Source: Saccharomycopsis fibuligera x Saccharomycopsis cf. fibuligera
Taxonomy: Eukaryota; Ascomycota; Saccharomycetes; Ascoideales; Saccharomycopsidaceae
NCBI GenBank assembly: GCA_001936135.1
Contig: CP012815.1
Coordinates: forward strand, 682,001 to 746,000
DNA length: 64,000 nucleotides
Reading direction: 5' to 3'
Every line of letters begins with the position of its first letter. Within the stretch, counting starts at the first letter, position 1. The notes beneath the pieces are model-generated. The model was not told where the DNA came from, searched no databases, and saw only the letters and a program-made list of their open reading frames with translations. A program made the translations under genes and the position numbers. This document shows, in pieces, positions 12,767 to 24,326 of the stretch.

Positions 12767-14215
12767 CTAATATACTGGGAATTTCTCATCAACCTCCAGA
12801 GACCATTTTTTTAACCCTCCTTTGATGTCCTTCACTTGTTTGAAATTAAACTTATCCTTCAAAACCTTGGTCATAATCCTCGAATCGTTCCCAAATCTGC
12901 AAATCACAAATACATTTCCTCCGTCAGAAACTGCTTTTTGCAAGTCCTCTGGCAACTCATCAACAGTATCCATTCTTTGTAGCTGTGCTAACGGGAAATG
13001 AACAAACTTTTCTAAATGCGCCACATTGAAATGTTCTTTTGGACGACAATCAATAAAAAGATTTTTGCTTTTGCTACCTTCGTTGTTGTGAAAATAATAC
13101 TGAGAAGCAAAATCTTTGGCCGATATCTGATCAGCAGTAGTAATGACGTTATATCTGTCAACATTATTGCCACAGAACACGTTGTAGTCAATTTCTCGAC
13201 TTAACACCTTCTCCTTCGTTATTTCCTTTTGTGTGCAAATCAAACATTTTCTCAGCTTGTTTCTCATAGTGAACGTTCTTAACGATTGTGAGGCTTGCTC
13301 TGCGTTGAACCCATTGTAACACGTCAAAAAGGGCTTGAAATTTGTTTCATTGTACCAGTCAATTAATACTTTAATTGCTTCAACTGCCATCATGGTGCCC
13401 ACTAGCCCAATACAAGGTCCAATAACCCCACCATCACTACATGAAGTGACATTATTAGCCAGCGGCGGTTTTGGATAGTAGCATCTATAACATGGTCCAT
13501 AATTTTTAAAATTCAAAATGCTTAGTTGTCCTTCAGTGCGAACCCCCGAGCCTGAAACAATCGTCTTTCCACTAAGCACACAAGCATCATTAATCAAGTA
13601 ACGCACCATGGGCGTATCAGTACAATCCAAAACTAAATCAAATTGAGAAACAACGTCAAAACAGTTCTCGTTAGATAAAGCTTGTGTGAATGTGGTGATG
13701 TTGATAGTTGGGTTCAAATCAGTCAAATAAGCTTTAGCACTTTCTGCTTTATATTGGCCAACTCTAGATGTTGAATGGAGCACTTGACGATGCAAATTGG
13801 AGACATCAACCGTGTCTGGATCAATAATACCAATGGTGCCGATACCAGCTGCCGCCAAATATAAAAGAGCAGGACAACCAAGGCCACCAGCACCAACAAC
13901 TAACACTTTAGCATCTTTCAACTTTTTTTGGGATTCTGGGCCTCCAAATTCAGAGACAATTAGTTGACGTCCATAGCGTTGGTATTCGTGAAGTGTGAGC
14001 CCATTAAATGTGTTAGGGTCTTCTTCTTTGAGCGTTTCGTCAGCTTGGCGGTTGTTCTTTATCTCTCCATTATGTTCTGGCAATAGTGGTCTGATTATGC
14101 TATTGTTATTGTTTGTCTTCTCATTTTTAAGTGATTCTAGCTGTTGTTTTAGCTTAGCGTTCTCTTTGCGAAGCGCTATTATCTCGTCAAGTTCAATAGT
14201 CAAGTCTTGGGTCAT
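12767..14215 (-). CDS. UBA4: Uba4: E1-like adenylyltransferase/sulfurtransferase for Urm1
   Basis: 482 residues, the usual Uba4/MOCS3 length and architecture. A short coiled coil (about 5-35) precedes the E1-like ThiF/MoeB domain. Visible are the ATP-binding glycine loop GAGGLGCP (108-115), the DxDxVxxSNLHRQ segment (133-143), zinc cysteines in CYRC (242/245) and CLIC (324/327), and TSCSDGG with the adenylation-domain cysteine C259. The C-terminal rhodanese domain has the active-site loop CRFGNDSR (C439). Family knowledge: Uba4 adenylates and thiocarboxylates the ubiquitin-like protein Urm1, serving tRNA wobble-uridine 2-thiolation and protein urmylation in the cytosol. All key residues are intact. 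The start ATG is followed closely by the coiled coil, as in homologues. Confidence 0.96.
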   Translation of the reverse strand: MTQDLTIELDEIIALRKENAKLKQQLESLKNEKTNNNNSIIRPLLPEHNGEIKNNRQADETLKEEDPNTFNGLTLHEYQRYGRQLIVSEFGGPESQKKLKDAKVLVVGAGGLGCPALLYLAAAGIGTIGIIDPDTVDVSNLHRQVLHSTSRVGQYKAESAKAYLTDLNPTINITTFTQALSNENCFDVVSQFDLVLDCTDTPMVRYLINDACVLSGKTIVSGSGVRTEGQLSILNFKNYGPCYRCYYPKPPLANNVTSCSDGGVIGPCIGLVGTMMAVEAIKVLIDWYNETNFKPFLTCYNGFNAEQASQSLRTFTMRNKLRKCLICTQKEITKEKVLSREIDYNVFCGNNVDRYNVITTADQISAKDFASQYYFHNNEGSKSKNLFIDCRPKEHFNVAHLEKFVHFPLAQLQRMDTVDELPEDLQKAVSDGGNVFVICRFGNDSRIMTKVLKDKFNFKQVKDIKGGLKKWSLEVDEKFPVY

Positions 14216-17200
14216 GATTTATGTTATTCATTCAGTGAGTTGTGTGTGTGATAGTAATAATAGTATATTCAAGTATAACTTAGACTTTCCAAATACCATC
14301 TGATGGAGCTGTACTGGCTGATGCGTATGTTCGAGTGTTGGGAACTAATCAAGATCTCGACTAACTGCAGTAGCAGCAGACCACCTCAAGAATTTTTTTT
14401 TTTTTTTATTTTTCTGCTTTTCAAAATTTTGCGCCAAAGCCCCGCTTTTCATTTCTTTTTTTCTCCCAGTGGACCATTATACTGGGTCCTTGGGTTTCCT
14501 GCGTCTAAGTGCATATTAAGGTAATACAAGATGTGCATCATATGCACCGCCACCATCGCCACACATTAATGTCAACATCAACGCTATATTGTTTCAAAAG
14601 TATGCTTGACCAAAACCATGAGAATAATAACTGTGCTTATTGACAGATTTTGAGTTTTGAAACGCCTGCAAACACCCAATTTTATATGTGCGGCACAAAA
14701 CGTTGTTATACGGGGACAGTCGTTCTCTAGCTAGCCAAACTTGAGTGCCGTTCATACCGATTTTAATGAGAAAGTTATTCTCAAATCACAACACCGGGGT
14801 TATTGTCAGATACAATAAAGCCATTCAAGTGCTTCATCAAATTTCATTTTTGGCACTTGATTACTGCAGTTTCCGAGTCACTGAAAATATAGGTTATATA
14901 GTATACGTATCGTATGTGTTATATACCGTAAAATAAATTTTTATTGTTTGGATATAGGAGCTTTCTGCCATACAGAGCAATGAATAGCGAGCAGACATTG
15001 AATAAGAGGCACCAAAACATGCGCGCGAGCAAACTTTATTGCTAGGTTAAAAAGTATTGGACTGTTGGACATCTTTTATATCGTATGTGTAGCTAACTTA
15101 GGCACAGCTGATGGCGTAAGGAGCACAACTAGATATTCGAAGAGATACTTTTGGGTAGCCTCTGCACTAGACCCATAAATTTTACGAGACAGTATGGTGA
15201 AACGAGAAAACAAGATCAGCAATGAAGCGACAAACTTAAAGGTCTAAACTTTGCAGTCTCTGACTACAGTTGATGTTTCGTTGTTAACTTGTTTCATCGG
15301 ATAAACCGTATACATTGTCTTCAAGTATTTTACAAGTGTTTGAGCTCTGATTTGAAAATCCCGCAATGCCCATTGTTTAAGTTAAAATATTATAACCAAA
15401 AAAAAAAAAACCATAAATGGGTATGACTCCTGCGTATACAAGAAAGATACGTCAGTTCCTCAAGACCGCGGGGCATTAATGATTACAGTATCTCATTTAC
15501 AAGGAAATTGTGGGACGATTGAGAGTCTTGTCGATACAATATACGGCAACAAGAGCAGAAGTATTCAGTTGCCAGTAGGGGGTGGGGAATGTTACATGCC
15601 TTTGAAAATATAGGAAAAGTCAATGATGGAACCAGGGTTAAGGCATGGGCCATGATAGCATATATGCTTAACAACGCTACTCTGCCGAAAAAAAAAAAAA
15701 AAAAAGAAAAGAAAGACGAGGTAAATTTTGTAATGTCAAAAAAAAACGCTTATATATATAGACGATACAGTCTAATCTTTGGCAGACTAAAACGGAAGCG
15801 TTGGACTAGGCAGCTGTCCAAGAGATAGGCAATTTACTACAGGTCGAGCTAATCAAGCTAAGCTAATTAGTCAGAAAGCAAGCCTAACGGAATGTTAATT
15901 TGCTTTTTCGCCTTTTTCTTAATTCAAAACCCGACTTCATTTTGTATCTTATCAGCGCTTTATTTGGATAAGCCAATGAGAAGCCCTATTTGAATTCAAT
16001 TATGTATAACATTTTCATGTGTGCTAAAATATTGCCTTGACAAACAGAAAATTGAAATTATGTCCGTTTTGTAAGTAGATGTTGTAAAACAGAAGGAACG
16101 CCCCCGCCTGTTGAATATTCAATGATATAAATGATCGATAACGATTGTTAATTAGAAAAAAACAAGGAAAAACATAGAAAGACTAAAAGAAATAAAAAGA
16201 AATTTATGGTACCAGAAGACAATGCAAATGGCGGCAAAAGTATAAAATACTCAGCTGATTTGTGAATATTTGCAACATTACGAGACCCCCCAATGCCATA
16301 AAAATATACATACCAATGAACGAACAATAGTCAATCACCATTATGGTTTAAACAAACGGTTACACACATATTTGAGAAAACTATTCAGTATACTCTAATA
16401 TATCTCTGTGCTCTCCAATTTTGTCAAATTATGCGTCTTTTTTGGTATACCTTTGGCATGTGGGTGTAAATCTGAGCTTTAAAAGATATAGATAGACCCG
16501 GGCTTTACGCCCTTTTGGGATTGATGCGAAAGATGATGATTTGCGGTTTTACAAAACTCAATCTAATAATCAGTAATTATACTGTTTAACCTTAAGAAGG
16601 TTCTTGTCAATACGCTTTAGTTTTCTTTTCTTTTTTCTTTGTTGAATATCATAATTTCTTCACACTAAAACCCATGGAGTTCAAAAGATTTTGAGAACAG
16701 TTTTGAAATCCATAAATCTGTTAGTTAATGCTTTCAAATCTAAAATCTTTGAAATCGCGAGACGAATAAATTTCAGCTCATGAGACTATCCTGAGGCCCG
16801 ATATAGCATTTACATCAGATATCAACCTCAGCAGAAAATATAACCTATTATTAAAATAAATAATCTGAAAGACTTCCTGTACAATGACGCCGGCCGTCGT
16901 ATTCATGAGTGACGGTGGACGGAAGCTGGGAGACGGATTGCAAGTTGCAAAGAAAAAAGAAAACCCGATGCATGCAGTATGCATATTTCCGTCCCTGTTC
17001 GTTTCGTTCGTTAAATGCACAGAATTGCACATTGCTGAGCATGAGACCACAGAAATACTACCACTGAGCCAATGAAGTGACAGAGTTTTCAATATTACAA
17101 TATTGAGTTATTGAGTGTAGATTGCACTATTTGGGCCAAACACTATAGGCTACATAAAATTTACCCTTTTCTCAACTGCATTTTTATCTGGTTTTACTGG

Positions 17201-19816
17201 TGTTCTGTTTTCAGTGATTTTCTCTCGATTGATAGCGGCAAAATCACACAGTTTGAAGCGATTTTGCAATTGTGGTTGTGGTGGCTTCAATGTGTCTTAG
17301 CCAACGCAACAACAGAACGTAGAGGAAGAGCTGAAGCACTCCAGTCAAACAGCATCCTGGTCTGCACTTTGAACGGGTGCCAACCATTATCAAGAGAGTT
17401 CGATGATGCAATGATTGATAAGTGGTGTCTCTTGCTTTGACATGTAAATGAAGGTTAGATAAAAGCATTGCCAGCCAGTATGATTTGAGACGACCAAAAG
17501 ATAAAAACTACTGGGTTAAAAGCAAGAAGATTTTTAGCCGCATTGCCGTTAATTAGAGAACGGTTATCGTATCTGCATGTGATTCTGTACACATAATTTT
17601 TAAATTTAGCAATTTGAACTGAAATCAGAGAATTCAATTGAATTTATTATTCACAGCAGCTTAATGAAATTTTGCACACGATTCTGCCATTCAATTAATT
17701 ATTCTTGCTCGTTGATTTGTAAATCTGCGTAGTAAATAACTGTTGTCAGTTTCCTAACATATTTATGAAAGATCTTAGCAAACTTTTTCGACACTATAGT
17801 ATAGAGAAAGACATTTTAGACAGTTCTTTTACAATTAAAAAAAGAGAATACACTGTGCAGAATGGAACTACAGATCTCGGTAATAAGACTCAGCATAGAT
17901 AACATGTTTTTGGCCAAGTAGCATACAAAAATATTCGCCACAGGCCGGCGATGCATTCAAGTTTCACTGGTGAAACCAGCAACTTTTGTAAGCTCAGCGG
18001 AACATATAAGACCATATACCAACCTCCAAGCATTCAATATTGACGATAACGACCTTAATACGGGCCGCCTTTGGTCTCCATTATGTCTTCATTAAATCCC
18101 CATCAAAAAAAAGGAAAAGCCTCTTTGCAAAAACAATATCGGGGCTTATACCACTTAATTTGCTGAGATTTCCCCATCTGCAAGCGTTCCTGTTTTGGCT
18201 AGTAAAAGTTAAATACTAGTCGCACTAGTCCTCGGGACCCAAACCACGACCGTAGTCTCACTCATAGTGCGGTGATTAATCCGCGGTAAAGAGACGAGTG
18301 GGTGGACGGAAGAATCTCTGTAAAGGGCAGCCACAGCCGCAGAAAAATCACAATAACCGTCATTTCTCTGAGCAATTGTACCGGATGGGCCCTTATACCG
18401 TCACGGATTTCCGGACGGAGTGTTCTATTCACCCGGCGGATGTGAATTGCTGCAGCATATCACATATTTACTGCAGCATCACGCATAAAACAAGCAGCAA
18501 AGCGGATTGGAATTCTGCTAAAGTGCTAAAAACTTCCGAGAGATCCCGCATGAAAGCGCTGTGAAGAACAGAAAAATGCAGCGCTAAAAGTAGAGCACGC
18601 GGCAATATCTGCAGCTTGAGATGTAAAAAACTGTGTCGCCCACAGCTGTCAACTATTCATCAAGGGCGAAAAACTGATACAAACGGCGTGATGGACCAGT
18701 GGATTTGGGAAACTACATAGCTCAGTTCCTAACACTGCATATCTAAGCCATAATAAAATACCTCTGTGGGCGCAACAGGCTCTGCGCAGACTAGTGCAGA
18801 TGGCACCAAGAAAATTACCAAATTAGTTGAAGGTATGCATTTAGTAGCATATATATGCATGAGACGACCTCGGGAGCATTTCCCAGTGTTGCAGCAGTAG
18901 CGGAGGAGCACCACAGGAGATAGACGAAATAGTAGTTTAATCGCAGTCTTTATCTATTATCTCTGGAGAACGGTAGTCTCCCTTCTGCGAAGACATGTCT
19001 CTTTGGCAATCTCAGGCTAAGTTTTCGTGCAATCAATCAATCAATACACCAGAAATCCACACTCATTTAGTCACTAGTGCCTGTTCGCTCAGTCACTCGA
19101 TCGTCTCACATCAGTCAGCATGATTCTTTCTGTCCCCGGCTATATATCATCTTGCCTTTTGGCACATCCTTTGTCTCTCTTGTACATTTTTTTTCTTCCA
19201 GTTTAATTTTTTTTTCTTCCCTTTTCCCCTTTCTCTTCTCCATTTCGATCTTTTCTTGGGTTGTTATGTACTACAAATAATAATACTCTTCATCTTCACA
19301 GTACCACTACTTTACCGATTACTGTAATTGCTCGTTTTCGTTTTTCCACTTTCCCTTTTGGCAAAATAATAACCAGACCTATTGTCTCTTCCTTGTGAAT
19401 AAAGAGGCTTATCGATCTCCCTACTATCTGTTCACATCAACCTAAATCATAGGAAGAAAAAGAAAGGCAGAGTGTTATCATATATTAGCAGGCCTGCCGG
19501 AAAAATAAACTTCAAGAAAGAAAAAAAAAAAGTCAACTAAAATATATCAGCACCAGAAGAAAAACAAAAAGTTTTTTTTTATTGATTCTGTTTCCACTTC
19601 AACGTTATTCCAGATCTCAACTTAGCTCAGTTAGAATCTTCTCGTCTTCTACTTTGAGCCAAGTTGAAAGTTCTATATTACACTTACTACTTATTCTTTA
19701 TCGTCACATTATAGCCTTTCCATACATTTATTTCACGGCTATTGTTTTGGCCGACATACGAAAACCCCGTTCGAGTCCACACTACAATCAATCATCAAAT
19801 AGATAAATAATCAAAA
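14216..19816. other. 5.6-kb gene-free region, including long upstream region of the STP-like gene
   Basis: No open frame above about 110 codons has recognisable features. The region includes T/A tracts (14393-14410; 15690-15705), the microsatellite-like sequence near 15748, and a GC-richer patch at about 18190-18660 with several CGG triplets. The last 500 bp upstream of the zinc-finger gene are pyrimidine-rich with A-runs, typical of a long promoter and leader. No tRNA, snRNA or snoRNA was identified by eye, and none can be excluded. Confidence 0.5.
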
Positions 19817-20447
19817 ATGCTTGAACTTAATGTCCCCGAGTTCAGCAATGACTCCGTGATCGACTTTTCTCATTTAAATTATCCACAAGGCCATGAAGAC
19901 TCAAATATTATTTCAATTAGCGGAATCTCTGCAGCTGGTCATAAACCTCCACAGTTAATTTCTATTGCTTCTCCCCTGGCGTCCGACTATAAGCAAAAAT
20001 TTTCTACTCCAGCAGTCAATAATCCAAAGAGAGCAAAAATTGCAAAAACTGCTATTAATACTGCAAGCAAAAGTAACAATACCAAAAAAAGTCAACTTTC
20101 TTCACTTTTTCCTGGTCAAAATGGCGAAGTTTTGAATTTGGCTGGCACTAATAGTTCCGCAAATATGCCCGCTACCAATGCACCAATTTCCTGTGCTATT
20201 GACGAAATTGATTTTGAATTCAGCAACAACGACTTTAACGTTGATATCAACGCTGGTAATGATGTTTATAACTTTAATAGTGCCACTGGTCACAATTCCG
20301 GTCCTGATAATGTGAATTTTTTCAACAATATTGCTGTTGGTAGTGATCTTGCCGCTAGTGAGCAGTTGATGTTCCACAAGCATGATGATGTTGCCAGTAG
20401 TCCATTTTCTCAAATCACTCAAAATCAAACCATTTCCATAAACGACC

Positions 20448-20480
<33 letters not shown>

Positions 20481-22666
20481 GCAACAGCAGCAGCAGCAGC
20501 ACTAGTAATAACAACAATCACCTTTATGGTAGTGTTCCTTCTTACATTGGTAGTGCAAAGACCAACTACATTAATCAAGACAATATTGCGTTTTCAGCAG
20601 GCAATAGCCCTGCCGCAACGTTGAAACGCACCTCTATGATTGATAGATTCGCTCAACGCAAGCAGTCGTTTGCCGAAGAAGCTGAAGAAGATGACGACGA
20701 TGAAGAAGAAGAAGAAATGTATGATTTGCCTATTTTACAACACAACATCAATGATTTCTTTGTCTCTAGAGATAATGAACATCAGCACGAGATATATCAG
20801 AACGATCACCAACAAAGGCAGCAACAACTTCACCTAGAAGGTGGGGTTAATTTCAACTTTAGTTTGGAAAATCCTATTTCACAAAAAAGCAGCGATGACA
20901 GCAACGAAGCGCATGATCATTTTGCTCCGGCTGCCTCTGAATTCAACAGCTCTAAAGCAATCCCAATCAGAAAACCAAAAGCAATCGTTTTCAACAACAA
21001 ATTCAGCAACAGCAATAACAATCAGTATAATAATAGCAATACTAATGATAATGGATTCAGCAACAATAGTAATAGTTTGGGATTTTCAGTTCCTGAATCA
21101 GAACATTCATTAAGCTATTCCTCTAATACCGAAACCTTTCCTTATTCGGGATCCGCCACTGCTACTACTGTTGGTCAAAGCCTATCAACCACATCACCAA
21201 ACTTTGTCAAAGATGAAAATGATTTGGTGTCTATTCCACTAAGCGATGAACTCAACTTTAATTATCCTGTTGATACTGAGTCTGCTCCGGTTTTGTATCC
21301 GGTCCAACGCCATCAGGAGGAAAATCTTAGAAAAAGATTCTCTAGCAGCAGTTTCTCTGCCATGAACAACTACAAGAATAACCAAATGTCCAAGAGATCG
21401 AAAACCATTGCTATGGGATCAGGAAACTACAATGATTGCCTTTTTGGGTCTCTATCCTACCGGTTCTCTTCTACTCCTCCTGCTTCTCAACAACAACAGC
21501 AACATCAGTATTATGGCGCCCGATTGGTTTCTAGTCCTGTTGACATATCACCAACACAAAGTCAAAACTCTCAATCATCACAGTTCATGTACGGCACCAC
21601 ATTGACGTCACAACAACAAACGCAACAGCAATTGCCTAATTTTGCTAGATCAAGTCATGTCAATAGCATCAACGTGAAACAAGAGCAGCCTGCAGTGCTG
21701 CTTAACAACGTTGGTACAGTCAGTGTTTTGACTGAAAAAAGGGCAAAGCCAAACTCTGCTACTACAATTTCAACTACCACTACTGCAACTACTACAAGCA
21801 GCAACAACGTTTCAGGTGCTGGTGGCGGAAATTTGAGCGGTAGCACTATTAGCAAAAGCTATCCGCCATTTCAAGAAACCATTATTGATTTGTCCAGCAG
21901 CTTTCATTACTCCGCTAAGCCAACAAGCGCGCAATTCTCTAGTTTTTCAACTCTAAGCAGCGATTTCAAAACTAGTAGCAAGAATAGCAAGACAATATTG
22001 TCAGGTGGGGTATCTATCACTAAGCTTCTGGGAAATAGTAATGGTGCAATTATGACAAAGGCTAAGTTGTGCAATATTGGAAAAAAGAATCATATTCCTA
22101 CGACATTTGTTTGCCCTCATTGTTCAGCTTCTTTCAAAGTCAAAGGATACTTGTCTAGACATTTGAAGAAGCATTCTGCGTTTAAAGCTTTTGTATGCCC
22201 ATTTTACAGATCCGAAGAAGATTTGAAACAGGAGGAGGAAGCATTTGCTAAGAATGCAGAAAAGAAAAATGGCAAAAATGATAGTTCTGGCACTAATGGT
22301 GATACTGCTAAAAGACAATTCATTGGCACCAAATGCCATCCAAGTGGTGGATTTTCTAGAAGAGACACATATAAGACACACTTGAAAGCATTGCATTTCA
22401 TTTATCCAGCAGGAACAAAATCTACTGAAAGAAACGATGTTGGTGGCCGATGCGCTGGTTGTTTTGAGTATTTTGACAATAATAATTCCTGGCTCGAAGA
22501 ACATATTGAAAAAGGTGAATGTGAAGTAATTGTCAGGAATAATGTCATTAATGCTGGTGCTACTACTGATGCAGTGGAAGCTGATACAGTGGATGTCACT
22601 GGCAGTACTACTGGCGAAAGCGTTGGTAACAGTGGCATCAGTGATGACGGCGATAGTGATGATTGA
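19817..22666 (+). CDS. C2H2 zinc-finger transcription factor of the Stp1/Stp4 family
   Basis: 949 residues. The C-terminal block is diagnostic of the yeast Stp family: a canonical finger near 764-786 (FVCPHCSASFKVKGYLSRHL then KKH), a second unusual finger starting FVCPF whose loop is extended by a Lys/Glu-rich insertion before CHPSGGFSRRDTYKTHLKALH, and a third, CAGCFEYFDNNNSWLEEHIE with a downstream Cys (about 878-903). The preceding 750 residues are Asn/Ser/Gln-rich with an Asp/Glu stretch near 288-301. Family knowledge: Stp1/2 are membrane-tethered latent factors activated by the SPS amino-acid sensor; Stp3/4 lack that role. The N-terminus lacks an obvious Stp1/2 processing signature, so Stp3/Stp4-type is my preference. 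Target genes cannot be read from sequence. Confidence 0.85.
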
Positions 22667-24326
22667 TGGTTTTGTGTTTTCTGATTAATGTTTGAATTTT
22701 TTCTCTTGTAATTTTTCTTGTTTTCTGGTACTTGCAATTTTTGTGTTGATTCATGTTCTGCTTTAATAGACTGGTTCGACGAAGCAGAGGGTGGCATTAA
22801 TAATGTTGGATAGAATATTTTTTTTTCTTTTTGTTTTTTGAGGATTTTCTCTAAATGTTTTATGTTATTGATTTGGGTCGTGTTTTTTTCTTCTCTCAGT
22901 GGCGAGAGTCTCGGTTTTAGATATTTTTTTATTTTCTTCTGTTTCCTTTGGTTCAATATTAATAATGACTTTTGCGCTTATATTATAATTTTTGTATATT
23001 GCTTCTTGGCAATACATCTTGTTTTTCTTTTCAAATATGTTAATTTAAAGTTTATATCTTGCAAGACCTCGTTCAAGTTGTATTAATGTAAAGGGCTGAA
23101 TGTGCTTGAATTTATAAACTAAATGAGTGATACGCCTTTTGAATACACAGCTACGCCAAAATATTTGAAAGTTGCTCAGAAATGATGGCTATCGACAAAA
23201 AAAAAAATAAAAAATTGAAGGGGATATCAAAATGCAAACGATGAATCTTGAAATGATCACACAAAAATAAAGAATTGCTGTATATCACATCTTGTTCAAG
23301 CCATGTGGTTAAACATCTGGTATAGAAATCTTCTCCCCGAAAAAAAATAGGCTTTCGACAAACAATCTTTGGCCCTTCACTTGGGCTTGATAGTTAAAGT
23401 CTGATTGTGAATTAAAGAACTTCACTTCTGCGCATGTCTCGAGATTATTAGAATGCGCACTCACTTAACGGTCAAACAGATCATACATAACCCTGCCCGC
23501 AAACATATATACATGTAAGACCAAAGCGTTGTGTCACATGTATGCTGCGAGCCAATTTTGTGTATATGAGTAATGATTAATCTATAGATTCTCATAAGAA
23601 GATTGTTCTGGCTTTTGATATATTATTCAAAACGGAAATCACAAAATCCACTTATTTAATTGTGTTGGGTTTCTAATATGCACAATAACGCGCAATTATG
23701 TAACATGACGCGTCTAACGAAGATCTTCAAATCCTTTTTTTCTTCGTTAAGCAATTTGATCTTTTTGTACGCTATGTCTTGTAATCAGCAGCAGGAGAAA
23801 GAAAAATATAAGTTATTGATTTGTTTATTGGTATTTTTCAAGAAGCTGAGTATTGTTAAACCCGTGTAGATACGGAGAGGTCCTGAACCTGGTGCACTTA
23901 CTGCTGATTGTTGATCGTTGACTGTTGATCGTTGACTGTTAGTTGATTGTTGCGTTTTCGTTTCCGTTCTGTTTTTGTGCATTGTGTGGTTTTCACTGCT
24001 AATTTTTACTTTTTTTTTTTTTTTTTTTTATTTAGCGCAAAAAGACCATTATTTTGATCGACGATAAAAATTTCAAAAGAGGCGAAGAAAGCATAGTGTT
24101 TACCAAGAAGTTCTGGCAGGTCTAGAAAGAGTTTGAAGTTTCAGATTCTTTTCAACAGAAATATTACTTTCCACACCTGTCCAGTACGGATGGGATCAAT
24201 CGTGAAGATATCAGAAACCAAGACATAATCAAGTCTTCCTAACATCAAATTCAAGACAAAGAAAAACATTGAATTTGATTAACCACTGCACTTATAAGAG
24301 TTTATCAGCAGCCAATACACACTACT
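22667..24326. other. Intergenic region between STP-like and WD40 genes
   Basis: No gene recognised. T-rich 3' flank at 22680-22960, an A-run at 23199-23213, a short tandem repeat at 23905-23953 and a T-tract at about 24009-24029 in the presumed promoter of the WD40 gene. Confidence 0.5.
23905..23953. repeat. 14-bp tandem repeat
   Basis: The unit GTTGATCGTTGACT occurs twice head to tail (23910-23937) and is flanked by degenerate versions (TGATTG before; GTTAGTTGATTGTTG after). It contains GTTGA/GTTGAC half-motifs every 7 bases. Function unknown. Confidence 0.7.
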
